Translations under genes and position numbers: made by a program
Part shown: piece after piece, positions 34,287 to 44,465 of the stretch
Numbering within the stretch: position 1 is the stretch's first letter
Layout of the letters: each line of letters begins with the position of its first letter
The notes under the pieces: model-generated
Told to the model about the DNA's origin: nothing
The model's input: the letters and a program-made list of their open reading frames with translations, nothing else
The model's database searches: none
Assembly: GCF_963576675.1 (NCBI RefSeq)
Contig: NC_088916.1
Coordinates: 10,950,501 to 11,014,500, forward strand
Length of the DNA stretch: 64,000 bases
Direction: 5' to 3'
From: Euphorbia lathyris
Lineage: Eukaryota; Streptophyta; Magnoliopsida; Malpighiales; Euphorbiaceae

Positions 34287-36590
34287 ATGTCAACCAAAGA
34301 GAGGTGTACGTGTTTTTTATCTTGTAACGGACTGTGGACTACAGAAGGAAAAGTGATGACATACGTGGGTGGTAAAGCGAAGTTGTTGGTTTTGCCAATA
34401 GATATTGACTTGCAAAAGTTGAAAGAGAAAGTTTATGGTGCACTCCGCGTTGACTCTACCTCGTATGATCTCCAAATGTCCATGCAGGCGACATATGGTC
34501 CAAATAAACTGCGTGGTGGGATAGCAGATATTGATGACGATGGAGATGTCATGGGATTCATAGAGTACTGCCGAATGAATCCGACCGATTTGATTCCATT
34601 GTATGCTACTCTAAACATGCGAACAATACAAGCTTCAACATTGCGACCTAACAAGGATGGACATGTTGGTCAAAGCAAATCAACGGAAGTAGTAAGTAAT
34701 GATCCCACCATCGAACTGGATGCTCCTATACATGGTAAGGATGACAACGATTGTGGAAATGGTATCGATGATTATATGAATAATGATAATCACGATCATT
34801 ATGATGAGCATTATGATAATGATTATTGTTACGATAATGGTGACAATGTGGAGAATGAAGATACCACTCAGAATGAAATTCCTGTTAAAAGTGTTCACGA
34901 AACAGTTAAGCAATCTAAATGCGTCCAACGTATCCCATATGATGATGGCGATGAAGATAGAATGAAAAGGATGACTGATCCATTTCGATGGTGTCCAAAG
35001 CCATGCGATGCGCCCGTGAATATGATTGGACCTAAACAATCAAACGGAGGTACTACTTTGAGGGTCAATGATATATTTTCAAACAAAGTTGAATTGCAAG
35101 ATTCACTTGGAAAATATGCAATTGAAAATTCGTTTGAATGGAAGGTTTACAAATAAAACAAGTCTTTGTTTGAGGTGAAATGTAAGGATGTGGGCAAATG
35201 TAAATGGAGGGCTAGAGGGATCGTCATTCCAGGTTCCAATTTGTTCAGGCTTTCAAGAATAGATGGTATGGACATGCATGCTTGTGGGAGAGATCAGATA
35301 TGTCCGCACCATAGGCAAGCGGGGAAACGTGTTGCAGGGATACTACTCCGAAGCAGGTTTGATTTGGAAAATCGGGTGCATCGACCAAAGGATATTTTTT
35401 CGATTTTGAACGAGATTTTTCCGTTAATCTTTCTTATATGCAAGCTTGGAGAGCAAGACACTGGGCATTGGAAGCACAAAGTGGTTCGCCGGAGGAATCG
35501 TTCATGTTGTTGCCGGACTACTGTGAGATGTTGAAAAGTACAAATCCGGGTACCGTGACACATATCGAGACAGATGATGATGATCAATTTAGATTTTTCT
35601 TTATGGCTATGGGTGCATCATTGAGAGGTTTTAAACTACATATTCGACCCGTCATTGCCGTTGATGGAACATTTCTAAAAGGTAAATATCCCGGCATATT
35701 ATACATTGCAGTTGGTATTGATGCGAACAAAATGATCTTTCCTGTTGCATTTGGAGTTGGACCGAAAGAAAGTAATGAATCATAGCTCTGGTTTTTCAAC
35801 AAATTGAAAGAGTGTCTGAATGATGTTGAAGATCTAGCCATTATATCAGATCGGAACCAAAGCATTATACATGCAGTTAGTTTGGTTTTTCCTAATGCTG
35901 TTCACGGGGCGTGCGCACGTCATCTGCAACAAAATGTTAAGGCCAAATTTCGTGGAATTCGTAAGATAGATGAGGCGTTTTGGAAATGTGCAAAATCCTA
36001 TTGGGTATCTGATTTTGAGGAATCCTTTGCAACACTTCGTTCACTACATTCCGGTGCTGCCGAATATTTACTGCAAGCTGGAAAAGAGAAATGGTCCCGT
36101 GCATTCTTCTGTGGTCGTCGATATAACATTATCACGACGAATGTGGCAGAATCATTCAACGCGTTAATGGTGGAGGCTAGACGTCTACCAATCACAATGT
36201 TGGTTGAGTTCATACGCATGACACTACAAAAATGGTTTTACGAGAGACGTACAGAAGCAGGTTATAAACGTGTATTCTATTTTATTTTATTTTATTTATA
36301 CATACGTAATTATTTACGAGATTAATATGTTGCTGCAGGAGAACGTGTGGCCTATTTGGCAAGGAAGCCGGAAGAAAAGATGATAAAGCATGTAGGGGCA
36401 GCGATACGTTCATATTTCCCTGTGGATAATCACACCTTTCAAATCGGTGATCGGGTTAAGGGGGGACTTGTTTATTTAAATGCAGGAACATGTACGTGCA
36501 GGAAATGGCAACTAGCCCAATTTCCATGTGAACACGTATGCAAAGTTGCTTCCAAACATAGGATGGATAACGCCTATAGGTGGGTACATC
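34287..36590 (+). pseudogene. MULE transposase (MURA), broken
   Basis: MURA cuts and inserts the element. The start at 34287 (MSTKERCTCFLSCNGLWTTE) leads into a PB1-like N-terminus and an acidic middle. Next come a MuDR-type DNA-binding domain (NDIFSNKVELQDSLGKYAIE, with FEVKCKDVGKCKWRARG) and the catalytic core (IRPVIAVDGTFLKGKYPGIL, VGIDANKMIFPVAFGV, LAIISDRNQSIIHAV, ACARHLQQNVK). After an intron (36261-36338) a SWIM zinc finger follows (CTCRKWQLAQFPCEHV). Lesions: TAA at 35154-35156, a 1-bp shift in the T run near 35395, and TAG at 35783-35785 where Trp is expected. The 3' end is unclear because the frame runs into the antisense gene near 36580. The element would need a transposase from elsewhere. 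Confidence 0.9.
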
Positions 36591-37025
36591 ACCCTCCTCC
36601 TCATCACCTTCCTCTTCCTCAGCTTCAACCTTCTCCTTACCTTTCATTATTGGGGCAAATATTGCATTTATATCAACTTCCCGTCCTTCAACATGGTCCA
36701 CCAAATACGTGTACCAATCGAACTCTTTCTCTTTATCCTCAACCACAAGACGTGCGTCTGGAGGATCAGCAACCTTACATTGAAAAAAAAAATAGCAATG
36801 TATTGGTAAACAAATACAAAGTAAAGAGAAACATACGAATCTCATTCCACTTACAGAAAACGTTTCTTTGACTGCTTTGTTTGATGGGACTATTCTCTGG
36901 GTCCATCTCAGCAAGCGTGGAAGCGGGTTGTCACTTCTCATTGTGTAATATGCATGAGTCACATTCCACAACTCAAGAATCCAAGTCTGCAAATAAGAGG
37001 TATCCCTTGATAAGAATTATAACAT

Positions 37026-37222
37026 TGTCGCATTCCATTTGAATGCGCTCGAATGCGACACGGTTATAACCCAATCATGTCGCATTCCAATTTCAATGCG
37101 CTCGAATGCGACACGGTTTACAATCCAATCATGTCGCATTATATTTGAATGCGCTCCAACGCGACAAGGTTAGCAACCCAACCTTGTCGCATTTGAGCGC
37201 ATTCCATTCTAAATGCGACACA
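37026..37222. repeat. TGTCGCATT array 2 (intron of DUF1985-type gene)
   Basis: About three tandem units of roughly 55 bp, each with TGTCGCATTC, GAATGCGCTCGAATGCGACA and a GGTT spacer. The complementary halves can form small hairpins. It lies in the intron between exons 2 and 3. Confidence 0.85.
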
Positions 37223-38123
37223 GGTGGAAATTGGGCGCATTCAAACACCAAACATATATACACAAATCATACCTGGAATACGTGTGCAAATCCAATAAGT
37301 TGATATGGAACACGTTTCCTATTTCCCGCTGCATTTGCCTCTAATTGCTTCAGTCTTTTGCTAATGGCCCAGTCCAAGAACCTATATGTCTCCTCCCAAA
37401 CCAACGTCCCCCATGGAAACTCATTAAACAGTCTTGGATAATTTGCAAGATCCAAAACCCAATCCTTTGCATGCCTCTCGTTAGCATTATCCAATACATT
37501 GCCATGCACAAAGTACAACATGGCAATCATCACAGCATCTTGGTTAAATCTGTCAGTCGCATCCTTCTTCTTCCATTGTATATTTTCAAAACTTCAAAGA
37601 AGTGAATTGTCGTTATTGTCTCGTATTGCTTGAAGTACTTATTTCGCAACCTATGCGGCATCTCTAATTCATACATTCTTTCCATGAATTCCCCAATGTT
37701 TACCCCAAACCTTAAACCACTTATCAAGCCAAACTCCCAATCTCCAAACCGCATATCAACTCCCCTCACCCTGAACCACATCTCCATGTGTTTACTTTCT
37801 TTATGTTTAATCTCCCGTGATAGGACATGATGCACTATTCCAGAAGAGAAACTAGCAACCTTCATATCCAAATATTGACCGAAACATGTTTTCCTATACA
37901 TTTCTAACTGCTTTTCACTCAAATACTTCTTTATCATGACCCCAGAATCCACATTAAACCTCACTGTTACTTGAGCATCCGAATTAACCGCCTTGGGATA
38001 TTTGAAAATGGAACTATGTTTTCTCTTTTTAGATTCACTGGGATCATGCTGTAACAATTTTAAACATACACACATTAAATTCTCTAACAAAACTGACATA
38101 TTCTATGTATAAGGCTTACAATC

Positions 38124-38380
38124 ATGTCGCATTCGTCTGTGAATGCGCTCAAATGCGACAATGTTTCATGGTGTATATTGTCGCATTTGAGAGCATTTAG
38201 TTAATAAATGCGACAGTTTAATGGAATGGCTCGTCGCATGTGTCGCATTTAGGTAACAAATGCGACACTATGTTCGCCTATTATACCTTGTCGCATTTGA
38301 ACGCATTTAGGTAACAAATGCGACCATATCTACATACAGTTAACATACGAGCGCATTCGAGCGCATTCGAGCGCATTTAA
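38124..38380. repeat. TGTCGCATT array 3 (first intron of DUF1985-type gene)
   Basis: This array has direct and inverted copies of TGTCGCATT and AAATGCGAC with TTTAGGTAACAAATGCGAC variants. It ends in three GCGCATTCGA repeats. Confidence 0.85.
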
Positions 38381-38845
38381 TCCATTAATGGCGGTAACAG
38401 GGAAGAAGATGATGCATGCTTACCTTATGCTTCGTCCGTCCTTCCTCTTCGCTTGCCGCCGCCGTCGCCTTCCGTTTTCTCGCCATCACTTTCGCGCGCA
38501 GAAGAAAGAAACGGGAGGTGTCGAGGTAGGAGATGAAAATCAAAATGAAAATGTAGAGAAGAACAACCCGGATTATATATAGTGATGAGTTCAAAACGTA
38601 AAATGCAGTTGAAACGAACTGAAAATGAAGAAGATGAACCACAATGAAGTTGAATGGGAAAGGTCAGGTGAGGAAGTGGAAGTGGAAGGAGCGAGAGGTA
38701 GGAGATGAACCTTCAAACTAAAATAAGGGTAGTTTTGTCCAAAATGGGTTTATTTGTCTAATTTGGTAAAATTAAAGGAAGGTGGGTTAGATATGTAAAG
38801 TGGGGTTCTTCATTGGGTTAGATTAGTAATTATCCCTTATAAGAG

Positions 38846-40440
38846 TAACATGAATTAGTCATCTTCCAATTTATTTCCCTATAATTATTTTGAATCAAAT
38901 AAACAGAAAACAGATTGACATTGTATTAGAGTTGCGAGCTCAATTTGTTTTTCTAGAAAACGAAAATGATCGAGTCTTCATTGCTAATCTCTTAAGGTAA
39001 CTTTCTTTTGTTTATTTGTTTCGTTTGAATTGCAAGTCTCTCTTTAGAGTAAACAAAGATTGTTTAATCATCAAATTTTCCGATAATGCCTCTTGATAGG
39101 CATATATTTTGGGAAAGTGATTTTATACGGGTAAAGGTTGATCAGGTTTGATGAGAGGTTAATTTTGAAAGAAAATCAATAACAAATAGCAACAACAATC
39201 AAGTTACATTAGTAGGAGATCAGCACATGTAAACCTTGATTCTATACACAATTAAATAAATACATGTAAAACAATCAAGTTTTATATCAGTAGCAGGAGA
39301 TCAACACCAAGTTGTCCTAAACATATCTGTATTACAAACATAAGTTACATTATCTGTATGTGTAAGAGTTTGAACAAGAAAATGCTACACTTTCTAATTA
39401 CCAGTTAATAATTAATCTGCTAGGTCAAAACCGGACCGGAGGCAAGGCGAAAGTAGGATCATTTTGAGGGAGGGGACAGGCTGTCTACACGAAACTTATC
39501 TATATGTATTTGTAACCCTCAATCAAGAGCTTTTGAGAATCAGAGCGAAAAATAGTTCTCGAAAAATAGATATTTAGAGACTTGCCAGTAGCCTAAAATA
39601 TCAGATTTTTATTTGCCAGTAGCCTGAGGTCACAAGTTATTTAGAGACTTGCCTCTCCTTCTTCGATGCATGCTCCTAATGCCCATTCTTTTTATCCGCT
39701 ATTTATTATTGCAAGGAAATGGGCCAATTTAGTTCATACAAGTTCAATGCGAGGGAGGGACTGCTGTACACACATATCCATGCTCCAAACTGTTTCTTTC
39801 GCTATACCAGAAACTCTTCTATTAATACTTTCTAAGTGGACCTCGTTCTTATGTCGCTTAAGTTCCATTGCTTCATTCATTTGGCCGACATAACTAGCAT
39901 GCTTTGCACTTGTCTCCGCAAGAGCTTCCTTGGTTTCTAATGCTACGCTGACTCTCCGTATTGGAGTTCATCTTCCTGGAATTAGATTTACAACAAATGG
40001 ATAACTTAGTACTAATCACAAACTTAGGAGGAGATGGTGATGTTATTGCAGAAACACAGTTCAATCGGTTGAATATTTAAGTAATTGTAATCATAAGAAC
40101 CAGAAGCATTCACATGAATCAGTTGCTATCTCAACTCCCATTAAAACAAGTAGAGATTTCAAAAACAGTATTAATCATCAAAAGCAAGATGAATCAGTTG
40201 CAATCTCATCTTCCATTAATATCCATAACTATAAACTAACAATATAATCATCTCATCAAAACAAAACAATGAAAATTCAAAAAAGAAACAGGATAATGCT
40301 CTATTTTGAACGTTAAACATAATTTATGATTTTTTGAACAAAAACCAACACTTATTATAGGTCCTCAACCTCGCTTCCAATATTCTTGCATCTAACTGTA
40401 CTGTTTATAATTTTCAAAACAAAAAAGCACAAAAAAAATA
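38846..40440. other. Unit A sequence, unrecognised exon-like pieces
   Basis: Homologous to 45351-47340. On the minus strand near 39975-39830 a stop-free stretch reads IRRVSVALETKEALAETSAK, then HASYVGQMNEAMELKRHKNE; the matching piece in unit B (about 46865-46740) reads IRRVSIAFEIKDALAEAGAK. It looks like a helical or coiled-coil protein piece, family unknown. The remainder is AT-rich. Confidence 0.4.
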
Positions 40441-40671
40441 AGCAATGATCATTTGGAATTGGAAATTGAACATAAGTGGGTCAAAGCTTGTGCATATGAC
40501 AACTAGAACATATTCCTTTTCTAAAAAACCATTTCTTGCTTCAGTCATATACGAATCAATACTACTAAATAAATGTCTTTCATCATCTTTCCAAATTAAC
40601 TCAAATACCAAAATAAACATCATAATTGATAAACATGCGACAAAAAAGCAACAGTTTATACCTTTTTAAAT

Positions 40672-40797
40672 GACAATGTCTAAAGACACTTGATCTTCTG
40701 TGTTGCACCTCAATTTCAAACTTGAAGAAGTTGCCAATGGCTGTACATCAGCAGTATCATCTAGATAATACCTAGCGTTGCTTGGTTTTTGTCCAAG
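40672..40797 (-). pseudogene. TPS C-terminal fragment in unit A
   Basis: On the minus strand it reads GQKPSNARYYLDDTADVQPL, then ATSSSLKLRCNTEDQVSLDI V and stop, the C-terminus of a class II trehalose-phosphate synthase. It lies directly downstream of START-domain sequence in the same orientation. The 3' flank (to about 40440) matches the flank of copy 1 (28976-29215), inverted. Confidence 0.8.
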
Positions 40798-40839
40798 CTA
40801 ACAAATTTGAAGTTGTTTTTAATGTGTTTCAAACATGTG

Positions 40840-41195
40840 TTTGTTTTGCATAATGTTCCAGTTTCAAGTACTTGCATTATGGATGCTTTGGTAATAATTG
40901 TCAGAAAGAGGTCCACCACCCATTTACTCTGCATAATCAAAAGATAGTTCTTCAATTCAGTAATTACATATGTAATGTAATGAAAACTGGGGCTAATTCT
41001 CACTTACTTACCGAATCTAGGAACATTTCAACCAAGGTCATTGCATTTATTGGCACAGTTCCTGAACTCTTGGATGATTCGGTAGGTACATTTGATGTTT
41101 TGAAATGATTTGTCCTAGGGAATACTTTTTTGTAGCTATCACAATGAATGACCAATCTTCATACTACTTGTGTACTGGATAGCTGCACTTGTAAC
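40840..41195 (-). pseudogene. HD-ZIP IV-like START domain exons in unit A (deleted)
   Basis: The exon 41195-41022 on the minus strand has the splice borders of its unit B counterpart but lacks 61 bp relative to it, which shifts the frame (VTSAAIQYTSSMKIGHSL then stop). The sense TESSKSSGTVPINAMTLVEM is still readable. The next exon (from about 40942) reads SKWVVDLFLTIITKASIMQV LETGTL. See the better copy at 47800-48208. Confidence 0.7.
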
Positions 41196-41815
41196 CTGAA
41201 GCATCCACCAAATTAAATCAGTATACAACCTCATTTCATCATTTCCTTAGGAGAATAAAGGCACAAACTGGTGAGAAGAGAAAATAGCAGAAAGTTTCTC
41301 AAGTTCCAAATTTGGAATGAATTTTGTGATTCAGAACTATATGCATTCAAAATTCTAAATCTTCAATTTTATTAAAAAATAGGAGAATCGGAAGCGCACC
41401 AAAGAAATTGAAGTTTAGGAATGGTGCACAACTAAGGTCTTGTTCAGTTTTAGAAAACATTTTCATTTCTCTATTCCAATTCTCTTCTTTTCCCAATTTT
41501 CGGTTTTCGAAATGGAAAATCAAAAAATGAATTTCTATTTCGACCTTAAAATTGATGTGTCATTTTAATAAATTTGGTAAAAATAAGTAAAAAAAACATA
41601 AGACAACAGGGGTTGGCTCTTCATGCAAATGAGTCATAAACATATACGAAGTTGAATCATCTTGAAAGAAAGCAACATAATGATTTCTCTAATTCATAGG
41701 CTTATGCAAACACGAGAATTACTTGATTCTTAGGCTTATCCAAACACCACAATTACTTGTTTTCAGAAGACAAAAAAAAAAAAAATTAATGGATCGTCAG
41801 TTCAGTAAACCTCAC

Positions 41816-41891
41816 CTTTGGAAGTATAATCCTCCCCAAACACACAACATCACTGTTCTTCAGCTCCTTCTTCACCAACACTCTTAAATTT
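41816..41891 (-). pseudogene. B3-domain exon fragment in unit A
   Basis: A 76-nt exon with TGCAG before it and GTGAGG after it encodes NLRVLVKKELKNSDVVCLGR IILPK. This is the opening of a B3 DNA-binding domain as in ABI3/FUS3/LEC2-type factors (KEL.NSDV..LGRI.LPK), cut at the place where those genes often have an intron. No following B3 exons are found. Confidence 0.65.
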
Positions 41892-42304
41892 CTGCATCCA
41901 ATAAATCAACAATCAATTCAAAATATACATTTGTTAATAGCATGAAAATAGTTAATCAACCACCACATTGTCATCATTACATTGAATTAACAAATAGCCA
42001 TTCATAAACCAATGAAAGCAATGAACACAAAAAGGATATCAATTATTTTCAATACATTCATTAACATAGCTAAAATTGAATTTCCAGTAAGTGGCAGAAA
42101 TAGATGAAAGTAAACACATATATAATCCTCTGATTCACAAATGATCATCTATAAATTCACTCTTTTACTTGGAAAAAATGGAGCTAAAACGAGTTGTCAA
42201 AATTCAGAAAAAATGGGCTTTTTTAAAATTGGAACTCAGATGTTCAAAATCACACAAACTGTCGAGAAGCTAAAACTTAAAATTTTGTCATTCAGACTAG
42301 ATCT

Positions 42305-42613
42305 TCAGCATTCCCATTCAAACATAAAATACAACAAAACAAAAGTACAAAGATTTACCCACAGGTAGCTGCTGCAGGTTATTTTATTGTGAAGATCAAT
42401 TTGTATGGCTTCATGACTATCAAGAGATGCTGATTTACGAATCACGAGTTGCAGTAACCTAATCGCAATCGCATCCGTCAACAGATTCCATATTTGATAA
42501 CTCAGATTGAGAGGAGATATCTCAGATTCTTGAACTCTCTTTGCATTTGCCAATGTTCTCCGGCGAGAAGGAGAGGAGATCCACCCGCACGGCGGAGAAG
42601 ACAGAAGACCCAC
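42305..42613 (-). pseudogene. Unrecognised 5' exon-like ORF in unit A
   Basis: A frame on the minus strand begins MGLLSSPPCGWISSPSRRRT and continues IWNLLTDAIAIRLLQLVIRK SASLDSHEAI. It lies upstream of the B3 exon and is GC-richer at its start. Unit B has lost about 200 bp of it (near 50245). I do not recognise the protein. Confidence 0.3.
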
Positions 42614-43089
42614 CCCTCACGTTCGATTCAAACTTTTAAACTGCTTGTGTTGGTGTGCCCTACAAGTGGCAGTATTTATATTTATTTTTATTTTTTGTTT
42701 TATTAATATTTTTTTTTTAAAAATTAATATTTTCAGAATTTTTTTTAAAAGAATCTGTAATTGGTACAAAATTATAATTTATTAATTAATTGATATCTTA
42801 TATTATATTATTAATATTTCTGACACCTAGATACAAAATTATAATTTATTAATTAATTGATATCTTAGGTTATTAATATGGCTGACGGTCCTCATAAATC
42901 AAAATTAAAATTAGATACGATATATAATTTATTAATTAATTGATATCTTGGATTATTAATATCTCTGACACTTTTCATAAATTAAAATTAAAATTAGATA
43001 CAAATTATAAATTTATTAATTAATTGATATCTTAGATTATTAATATCTCTTACAATTTTCATAAATCAAAATTGAAATTAGATTAACAA

Positions 43090-43711
43090 ATCGAGTATCT
43101 TAAAATTTACAATTAGGAACAATTTTATCATTAATGTTTTATATGGTGTAATTTTATTTCTAATATTGAAAGCTAAGAGCAATTTTACTTTCAACGTTGG
43201 CAGTCAATAGTAACTTCATTTTTAATATTGATAAATTTGATCAATTTAAGTAATAATTTATCAAACTATTTTCTCGATAATGAATATTGTCATCTACACT
43301 TCATATATGTGTCGTTTTATCATTCGTGTGTACAGTTACAAACATATAATTAGACATAAATGAAAATAAAAAATATATTTTTTTTTTAGGAGTTGGACAA
43401 AAAAAATCAAATACTTCGTCAAATTTATAAATATTAATGTCTAATACTATTACTAAATCATAAAAAAAATATAATCTTTTTAAACCAACTGATACGTAAT
43501 TGGTGCAGAATAATGAACAAAAATATCAGTATTTAATAATAATGTCTGATTTCAAAAAAAAAAATATCTGAAATTGGCAAAACTTACCAATGTTATAGGT
43601 AAAATTGCTATTGGTTGCGAACTTTAAGATAAAAGTACACAATTTTAAACATTATGTGCAAAATTGCTCCTGGATATAAACGTTATACGTATTTTATTAC
43701 ACATTATCCCT
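43090..43711. repeat. MITE of the GGATAAGGTG(C/T)AAAAA family, unit A copy
   Basis: The right end ATTTTATTACACATTATCCC and internal phrases (AGAGCAATTTTACTTTCAAC, GGTAAAATTGCTATTGGTTG) match the copy 51510-52129. The left TIR is mutated. It was present before the tandem duplication because both units have it. Confidence 0.65.
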
Positions 43712-44260
43712 ACAAATTTGATAAAAAAAAATTTGTTTACCAACATCATCGTCAAAAATAAATATTTCTCATAAATTTAAATTTCATTTATTCAGCCTTT
43801 AATCTTTTAAATGTATATATTAAGCCTCTAATCAATTATTTTTTAACACGTTAAGGTTTTAATCTTTCAAATTGAGACATTAAGCCCTTGATCATTTATT
43901 TGTTTAACACATTAAGTTTGGTGATTCAAACACCATTTAACGCAAATAGAATTGTCAGTTTGTCACTATTTTAACACGTCAATAAATATAGAAATTGTCA
44001 CAACAGATAATTTCTTAACTATTTTACTTTTAGAGGAACAATGATATTTTGCCAGTTTTCTGTATGGCTAAATGGAGTTTGAATTATTCACATAACTGAC
44101 ACGTCAAATAGAGGCTTAATATATATAAAGAAACTAGATAACACCCTAAAAATGGGATATGCTCTCTATATATAAATACTTTCTCTCTCTATTAATCTCT
44201 CACCGACTTATGGTCGGAAAGTTCACAGGAACTATTCCTAGCGTAAGTTGACAGAATCAG
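43712..44260. other. End of unit A, no gene
   Basis: AT-rich sequence matching 52130-52675. Nothing coding is seen. It ends at the duplication junction. Confidence 0.45.
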
Positions 44261-44462
44261 TGGACACGTCATTGATATTACTTCGTTAAGTTCTGCCAAT
44301 GGTATATGGAGGGAGAAATTAACGTCGAGGCCTAAATTGATATGTTTTTAAACGTTAAGCCTATATTGGTGTTATTTTATACATAGAGACTAAATTCATA
44401 TTTCTTAAAAACCCATAAGTCTATTTTAATACTTTTTTTTTATGAGTCTATTTTAATACCTT
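44261..44462. repeat. Truncated MITE (GGGATAAGGTACC family) at the duplication junction
   Basis: This is the right part of the same MITE copy as 32496-32790, starting at GGACACGTCATTGATATTAC. It is cut on the left by the tandem junction and has an internal deletion near 44320. The right end reads AATACCTTATCC. Confidence 0.8.
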
Positions 44463-44465
44463 ATC

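Larger units (their letters stand above)
36456..38486 (-). pseudogene. DUF1985-type gene inside the MULE, antisense to MURA
   Basis: Four exons can be read on the minus strand: 38486-38424 (MARKRKATAAASEEEGRTKH K), 38048-37273, 36986-36855 and 36773 to about 36580 or 36456, with GT..AG borders. Exon 2 holds a DUF1985-like domain (YRKTCFGQYLDMKVASFSSG, VDMRFGDWEFGLISGLRFG, MIAMLYFVHGNVLDNANERH, FNEFPWGTLVWEETYRFLDW). Exon 4 is acidic (KEFDWYTYLVDHVEGREVDI, then runs of Glu). In plants DUF1985 commonly precedes a Ulp1-type peptidase domain in MULE-borne genes; no such domain follows here. One frameshift is visible near 37590. The frame continues antisense through the SWIM coding region, so the gene's true 3' part seems lost. 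Confidence 0.7.
33695..38836 (+). mobile_element. Mutator-like element (MULE) with long TIRs and MURA transposase
   Basis: The 5142-bp element has terminal inverted repeats of about 115 bp (about 33695-33810 and 38722-38836): GGGATAATTACTAATCTAAC at the left and its complement at the right. A perfect 9-bp TSD, TTATAAGAG, lies at 33686-33694 and 38837-38845. The right duplication unit has the unoccupied site (single TTATAAGAG at 45342-45350) with matching flanks. Inside are a broken MURA gene on the plus strand and a DUF1985-type gene on the minus strand, ending tail to tail near 36580, plus three arrays of TGTCGCATT motifs in non-coding parts. Confidence 0.95.
32580..44265 (+). repeat. Tandem duplication, left unit (A)
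   Basis: Sequence from 32580 to 44265 is repeated, at high but imperfect identity, in 44261-52680. Shared blocks include 32800-33694 with 44463-45350, 38846-42700 with 45351-50370, and 42700-44260 with 51400-52675. The left unit contains a 5.1-kb MULE that the right unit lacks; without it the unit is about 6.5 kb. Both units carry minus-strand fragments of B3, START and TPS genes. Confidence 0.88.
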
